Shown: positions 5,530 to 8,457 of the stretch, piece by piece
Numbering within the stretch: the stretch's first letter is position 1
How the letters are laid out: each line of letters starts with the position of its first letter
Assembly: GCA_900753645.1 (NCBI GenBank)
Contig: CAADZW010000125.1
Coordinates: 1 to 8,457, forward strand
Source of the DNA: Bacilli bacterium
Lineage (GTDB): Bacteria > Bacillota_I > Bacilli_A > RF39 > UBA660
Length of the DNA stretch: 8,457 bases
Direction of reading: 5' to 3'
Notes under the pieces: generated by a model
Told to the model about the DNA's origin: nothing
Databases searched by the model: none
What the model saw: the letters and a program-made list of their open reading frames with translations, nothing else
Program-made: the position numbers and the translations under genes

Positions 5530-6908
5530 TGGGACCTTTCGTTAGAAGTAAAAACTCAACTAATAAGATGATGATGCATCTTTTGATCGCACTTATTCCT
5601 ATTGTTATATTTTCTATTTATAAAAATGGATATATTCCTTACAGTCATGGTCTTATTAGTTTTATCGAAATTTTTGATCCGATTGTCAAAATATTTATTG
5701 GATCCTTAACTTCCTTTGTGATCGAAAGTATCTATGCTTTAATCTTTAGAAAAAAGAACTATCTTAAAAACTCTTATGCCTTCTTTCCTGGTCTTTTTCT
5801 AGCTTTAATTTTACCATTACACGTTCCGATTTATGTTTTAGTTATTGCTAGTATTGTGGCCAGTGTAAGTAAGTTAGTATGTGGTGGCTTTGGTAAAAAT
5901 ATTTTTAATCCTGCGTTGTTTGGTTATTTATTTGTAGTTTTAGTTTTTTCTAGTGTTTTAACAACAGATAATTACTTTAACGCTTATGAATTAGATACAA
6001 TCAGTAAACCTACTCCTTTAACTAATGCTTCAATGGTATCCGGAATTGGCGATTATGAGCAATTAGTGGAACCTTATGGCAGTTTGTCCGATTTTCTAAT
6101 TGGTACTATACCTGGTAGCTTAGCTGAAACGAGTGCTTTATTATGTATAGTAGCTTTTATTTATTTAACAGTAACAGGAACAATAAAATGGCGAATTCCG
6201 TTGGTTTATGTGACAACTGTTTTTCTGATCACTTTTGGAATTGGTAGGTTATTGGGACAAGGTATTTATTATCCATTATTTCACCTTTTTAGTGGTGGAT
6301 TGATGTTTGGTGCGGTTTTCATGGCAACCGATCCAGTAACTAGTGCTGTGACCCCGATTGGTCAAATTTTACAAGGATTTTTGTTGGGTATCATAACTGT
6401 CATCTTTAGATTTGTTGGTGTTGAAGGCGTAGCTTACAGTATTTTGATCGTAAACGCTGTTGTATTTTTCTTAGATAAAATCGGTATGGTATCACGTTTT
6501 AACTTCATTAAGTCATTGATTTGGTTTATTCTGGTTTGGCTAATAATCATTGGTGTTACGATTGGTTTAGCTTTGACAAGAAAAACTGAAGATGATAAGG
6601 ACCCTAACTTTGAAATTATCGATAAAACAAAACAAGATAACATAATAGTATATACCGTCACTCAAAAGGGTTATGGTGGAAAGATCGAGGCAGTAGTTAA
6701 AATCGAAAATGATCGTATAGTTTCTGTCGAAGTTACTTCCCATCGTGAAACAGCTAATCGATATCAATTAATAATCGATAGTGATTATATTACGCAATTA
6801 ATTAACAATCAAGACAATTTAGATAATGTCGATGCAGTAAGCAGTGCAACTGTCACTTCAACAGCTTTAAAAAATATGCTTGTAAATGTTATTAAAGATT
6901 ATAAATAA
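5529..6908 (+). CDS. rnfD: RnfD fused to an RnfG-like FMN-binding domain
   Basis: Membrane subunit of the Rnf complex joined to an extracytoplasmic flavin domain. Residues 1-325 are RnfD (NqrB/RnfD family): about ten hydrophobic segments, GKNIFNPALFGY (about 122-133) and MATDPVTSAVTP (265-276) near the end. An eleventh segment (about 330-349) and a polar linker lead to a short FMN_bind domain (about 375-459) with KGYGGKIEAVV and DAVSSATVTS (435-444). T441 is the expected site for ApbE-type covalent FMN attachment. The RnfD flavin site reads DTISKPTPL (156-164), with T162 as acceptor but Lys-Pro where Gly-Ala is usual. The RnfG part, about 130 residues with its membrane anchor, is much shorter than free RnfG (about 200). 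It overlaps rnfC by one base, and its ribosome site AAAGGGGG is strong. rnfA, rnfB and rnfE do not follow. Confidence 0.9.
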   Translation: MGPFVRSKNSTNKMMMHLLIALIPIVIFSIYKNGYIPYSHGLISFIEIFDPIVKIFIGSLTSFVIESIYALIFRKKNYLKNSYAFFPGLFLALILPLHVPIYVLVIASIVASVSKLVCGGFGKNIFNPALFGYLFVVLVFSSVLTTDNYFNAYELDTISKPTPLTNASMVSGIGDYEQLVEPYGSLSDFLIGTIPGSLAETSALLCIVAFIYLTVTGTIKWRIPLVYVTTVFLITFGIGRLLGQGIYYPLFHLFSGGLMFGAVFMATDPVTSAVTPIGQILQGFLLGIITVIFRFVGVEGVAYSILIVNAVVFFLDKIGMVSRFNFIKSLIWFILVWLIIIGVTIGLALTRKTEDDKDPNFEIIDKTKQDNIIVYTVTQKGYGGKIEAVVKIENDRIVSVEVTSHRETANRYQLIIDSDYITQLINNQDNLDNVDAVSSATVTSTALKNMLVNVIKDYK

Positions 6909-6939
6909 AGAACTAGCTTCATTAGGTGAGTTTTTTGTT
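6907..6939 (+). terminator. First terminator after rnfD-G
   Basis: AAAGAACT (6907-6914) can pair with AGTTTTTT (6929-6936) including a G-T wobble. Inside that, an imperfect GCTT/AGGT stem follows after one A-G mismatch. A T-rich tract runs to 6939. It lies directly at the stop codon of the fused rnf gene. Confidence 0.6.
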
Positions 6940-6978
6940 TTGATAATCCACTCTGTGACATAGTAGATTGGAGTAAAT

Positions 6979-7004
6979 AAGCTGGTAAACAATTACCAGT
7001 TTTT
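6979..7004 (+). terminator. Second, stronger terminator before spoIVFA
   Basis: CTGGTAA (6982-6988) pairs exactly with TTACCAG (6993-6999) around the loop ACAA. The stem extends outwards by a G-T and two A-T pairs and ends in TTTTT. It separates the rnf and spoIVF transcripts. Confidence 0.85.
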
Positions 7005-7043
7005 AAATTATAAAGATTTTATGTTAATTTTTATCAATAAATT

Positions 7044-7051
7044 CATATAAT
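7044..7051 (+). promoter_or_regulatory. Possible -10 element of the spoIVF operon
   Basis: CATATAAT lies 15 bases before the spoIVFA start. It fits the sigma-A -10 (TATAAT), but no good -35 exists at 16-18 bases (GTTAAT at best). It also resembles the CATA-type -10 of the sporulation factors sigma-E and sigma-K, and spoIVFAB is a sigma-E operon in Bacillus subtilis. No clear sigma-E -35 is visible, so which factor reads it is open. Confidence 0.4.
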
Positions 7052-7066
7052 TTCTTAGGTGAAATT

Positions 7067-7597
7067 ATGATAAAAAAAACAACAGCTATTAAGTTTTTAG
7101 TATTATTAGTACTGACTATCTTAGCCATCATTATTTTAAAACTTAAACCGCAATATAAAGAAAGTTTTTATAAGCAAGTTTATGAAGATAATATATCGTT
7201 CGCCAAGATAAATAATTGGTATAAGTCAAAATTTGGTAGCAACTTACCATTTAGTGAGTATTTTGATGACACTGTACCAGTTTTTAAAGAATCATTAAAA
7301 TATAGTGAAGCAAATAAATATAAAAATGGTGTCTCTTTAAGTGTTGGTTATGATTATTTAGTTCCAGCACTTGATTCTGGGATAGTAATTTTTGTTGGCG
7401 AAAAGGAAGGTTATGGTAATACGGTTATCATTCAACAAGAAAATGGAATTGATTTATGGTATTCTAACTTAAAAGAAATCAATTTAAAACTTTATGATTA
7501 TATTCAAGAAGGAACTTTGATAGGAGTAGTCGATTCAAATTTATATTTAGTCTTTATCAAAGATGGTGAAGTAATTGATTACCAAGAATATATTTAA
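7067..7597 (+). CDS. spoIVFA: SpoIVFA-like membrane protein with degenerate LytM/M23 domain
   Basis: In Bacillus, SpoIVFA sits in the mother-cell-derived outer forespore membrane, anchors the protease SpoIVFB and holds it inactive until a forespore signal arrives. This 176-residue protein has a short cytoplasmic Lys-rich end, one membrane segment (about 8-26) and an outer LytM-like domain (88-172) with VPALDSGIVIFVGEKEGYGN, a typical M23 lysostaphin-fold sequence. The zinc ligands are gone: the place of HYxHL reads WYSNL (131-135) and the HxH position reads LYL (159-161). It is thus a non-catalytic scaffold, as expected for SpoIVFA. The identity is supported by the overlap of 23 bases with spoIVFB and by rplU beyond it, the Bacillus gene order. 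The ribosome site AGGTGA is 5 bases or less from the ATG. Confidence 0.85.
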   Translation: MIKKTTAIKFLVLLVLTILAIIILKLKPQYKESFYKQVYEDNISFAKINNWYKSKFGSNLPFSEYFDDTVPVFKESLKYSEANKYKNGVSLSVGYDYLVPALDSGIVIFVGEKEGYGNTVIIQQENGIDLWYSNLKEINLKLYDYIQEGTLIGVVDSNLYLVFIKDGEVIDYQEYI

Positions 7598-8303
7598 AAT
7601 TCATGTTCTTTATTATGTTGTAGCTTTTGTCTCTTTTTTAACTGGTAATTTTAAAAATTTTATCATTTTTAGTGCGATTATAATCGTACATGAAACAGGT
7701 CACATTGTCGGTGCTTTGATTTTTAAATGGAAAATCGATAAAGTTATTTTATTGCCTTTTGGTGGTATTACGATATTTAAAGAAAACATTGACAAACCAT
7801 TAAAACAAGAATTGATAATCACACTTCTAGGTCCATTGTTTCAGATATTATTTTATTTAATTTTTAAAAACAATGCTGTTTTTAATCACTATAACATGGC
7901 TATATTATTATTCAATCTATTGCCAATTTATCCACTAGACGGTAGTAAAATATTAAATATTTTTTTTAATGAACTTATTTCCTTTAAAAAGAGTCATATA
8001 TTAACTATTGTAGTATCAGGAATAACATTATTCTTTTTATTATTTAAAATCAGAAAAAATCTTTTATTATTGTTAATTTTATTCTTTTTAGTTGTTGAAA
8101 TTATCAAAGAAATTGTTAAACATAAGTATTATTTTAACCGTTTTTTACTAGAAAGATATCTATATAATTACGATTATAAAAAAAGAAAAACGATCACCAA
8201 ATTGACTAAAATGAAGAAACAAACTAAACATCTTTTTAAAATTGGTAACAATTATCATTCAGAAAAAGATATTATTAAAAAATTGTTTGACAAAAGAGCA
8301 TAA
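7575..8303 (+). CDS. spoIVFB: SpoIVFB-family intramembrane zinc metalloprotease (M50, site-2 protease)
   Basis: SpoIVFB cleaves pro-sigma-K within the membrane to start the last mother-cell stage of sporulation. HETGH (39-43) gives the zinc ligands H39 and H43 and catalytic E40. D122 in IYPLDG (118-123) supplies the third ligand, in the place of the usual NPxDG motif. KIHV near the N terminus, LLPFGG (59-64) and PLKQEL followed by LLGPL (75-88) are typical of SpoIVFB. Six or so hydrophobic segments cover residues 10-185, and the basic tail (about 185-242) fits the cytoplasmic region. Translation starts at a TTG with GGTGA 5 bases upstream inside spoIVFA; there is no in-frame ATG before residue 108, so the TTG is well supported. 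The protein could instead serve another M50 role in a non-spore former. Confidence 0.9.
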   Translation: MITKNIFKIHVLYYVVAFVSFLTGNFKNFIIFSAIIIVHETGHIVGALIFKWKIDKVILLPFGGITIFKENIDKPLKQELIITLLGPLFQILFYLIFKNNAVFNHYNMAILLFNLLPIYPLDGSKILNIFFNELISFKKSHILTIVVSGITLFFLLFKIRKNLLLLLILFFLVVEIIKEIVKHKYYFNRFLLERYLYNYDYKKRKTITKLTKMKKQTKHLFKIGNNYHSEKDIIKKLFDKRA

Positions 8304-8315
8304 ATGTGTTAGAAT
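8287..8315 (+). promoter_or_regulatory. Promoter of rplU inside the spoIVFB end
   Basis: TTGACA (8287-8292), 17-base spacer, TAGAAT (8310-8315) with TGT before it (extended -10). It overlaps the last codons of spoIVFB, allowing ribosomal-protein expression independent of sporulation. Confidence 0.82.
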
Positions 8316-8321
8316 TAAGAA

Positions 8322-8404
8322 CTGTGTAGAGACCTCTCTACAACCGCACTGAAAAGGTTTAAAAGCTTGGTCACCTTAAAGGCGAGTCTGAGATAAAAGG
8401 AGGT
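8322..8404 (+). promoter_or_regulatory. L21 ribosomal protein leader
   Basis: The 5' untranslated region of rplU has the L21-leader features: a 5' hairpin GTAGAG (8326-8331) / CTCTAC (8336-8341) with loop ACCT, then the conserved run containing CCGCACTGAAAAGGTTTAAAAG, GGTCACCTT and GCGAGTCTGAGA, ending in the ribosome site AAGGAGG. In Firmicutes this element is thought to let L21 control its own operon. Exact boundaries are approximate. Confidence 0.8.
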
Positions 8405-8410
8405 ATATAA

Positions 8411-8457
8411 ATGAAAGCAGTAATCGAAACTGGCGGTAAGCAATATTATGTTGAAGA
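8411..8457 (+). CDS. rplU: Ribosomal protein bL21, 5' end only
   Basis: The first 15 codons read MKAVIETGGKQYYVE, the standard bL21 N terminus (compare MYAVIKTGGKQYRVE). bL21 binds 23S rRNA in the 50S subunit. The ribosome site AAGGAGGT lies 6 bases before the ATG. The gene is cut by the window end; by Bacillus order ysxB and rpmA should follow. Confidence 0.97.
   Translation, partial: MKAVIETGGKQYYVE

Noticed and set aside
6434..6767. Two minus-strand open frames inside the rnfD-G gene
   Set aside because: Shadows of the conserved plus-strand gene; no family motifs.

Overview
This is an AT-rich window (hand estimate about 28-30% G+C) from a low-GC Gram-positive of the Bacilli class. UGG codes for Trp and TGA, TAA and TAG all act as stops, so this is not a Mycoplasma-type code. 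Shine-Dalgarno sites are mostly of the AGGTGA type. The end of the window matches the Bacillus order spoIVFA-spoIVFB-rplU, and the other proteins look like those of a gut Bacilli lineage with a small genome (RF39- or Erysipelotrichia-like). The lineage assignment is inference.

Layout. Positions 1-111 are the 3' end of tmRNA (ssrA), followed by its terminator. A gene-free AT-rich stretch leads to a YefM/YoeB-type toxin-antitoxin pair (438-958) with a consensus promoter that has an inverted repeat in its spacer. Next, under its own promoter, is a CheD-like deamidase-fold protein (1130-1633) with the Thr-Cys-His triad at CheD spacing. A very strong extended -10 promoter then starts an apparent operon of engB (1694-2275), an unrecognised 159-residue protein (2323-2802) and der (2799-4115), which ends at an AT-rich terminator. 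EngB and Der are both 50S ribosome-assembly GTPases.

A second operon with a good sigma-A promoter holds rnfC (4264-5529) and a fused rnfD-rnfG-like gene (5529-6908). Together these form the NADH/Fe-S subunit and the flavin-carrying membrane/extracytoplasmic part of an Rnf-type electron-transfer complex. rnfA, rnfB and rnfE are not in the window, and the operon ends with two hairpin terminators in a row.

The last block is spoIVFA (7067-7597) and spoIVFB (7575-8303), the regulator and intramembrane metalloprotease that process pro-sigma-K in spore formers. A separate promoter inside the end of spoIVFB drives an L21-type ribosomal-protein leader and rplU, which is cut by the window end after 15 codons.

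Most worth a second look are the two-gene Rnf module with its RnfD-FMN_bind fusion and altered flavinylation site, the CheD-like protein with no chemotaxis neighbours, and the unknown gene between two ribosome GTPases. The ssrA-linked toxin-antitoxin pair may be an insertion.
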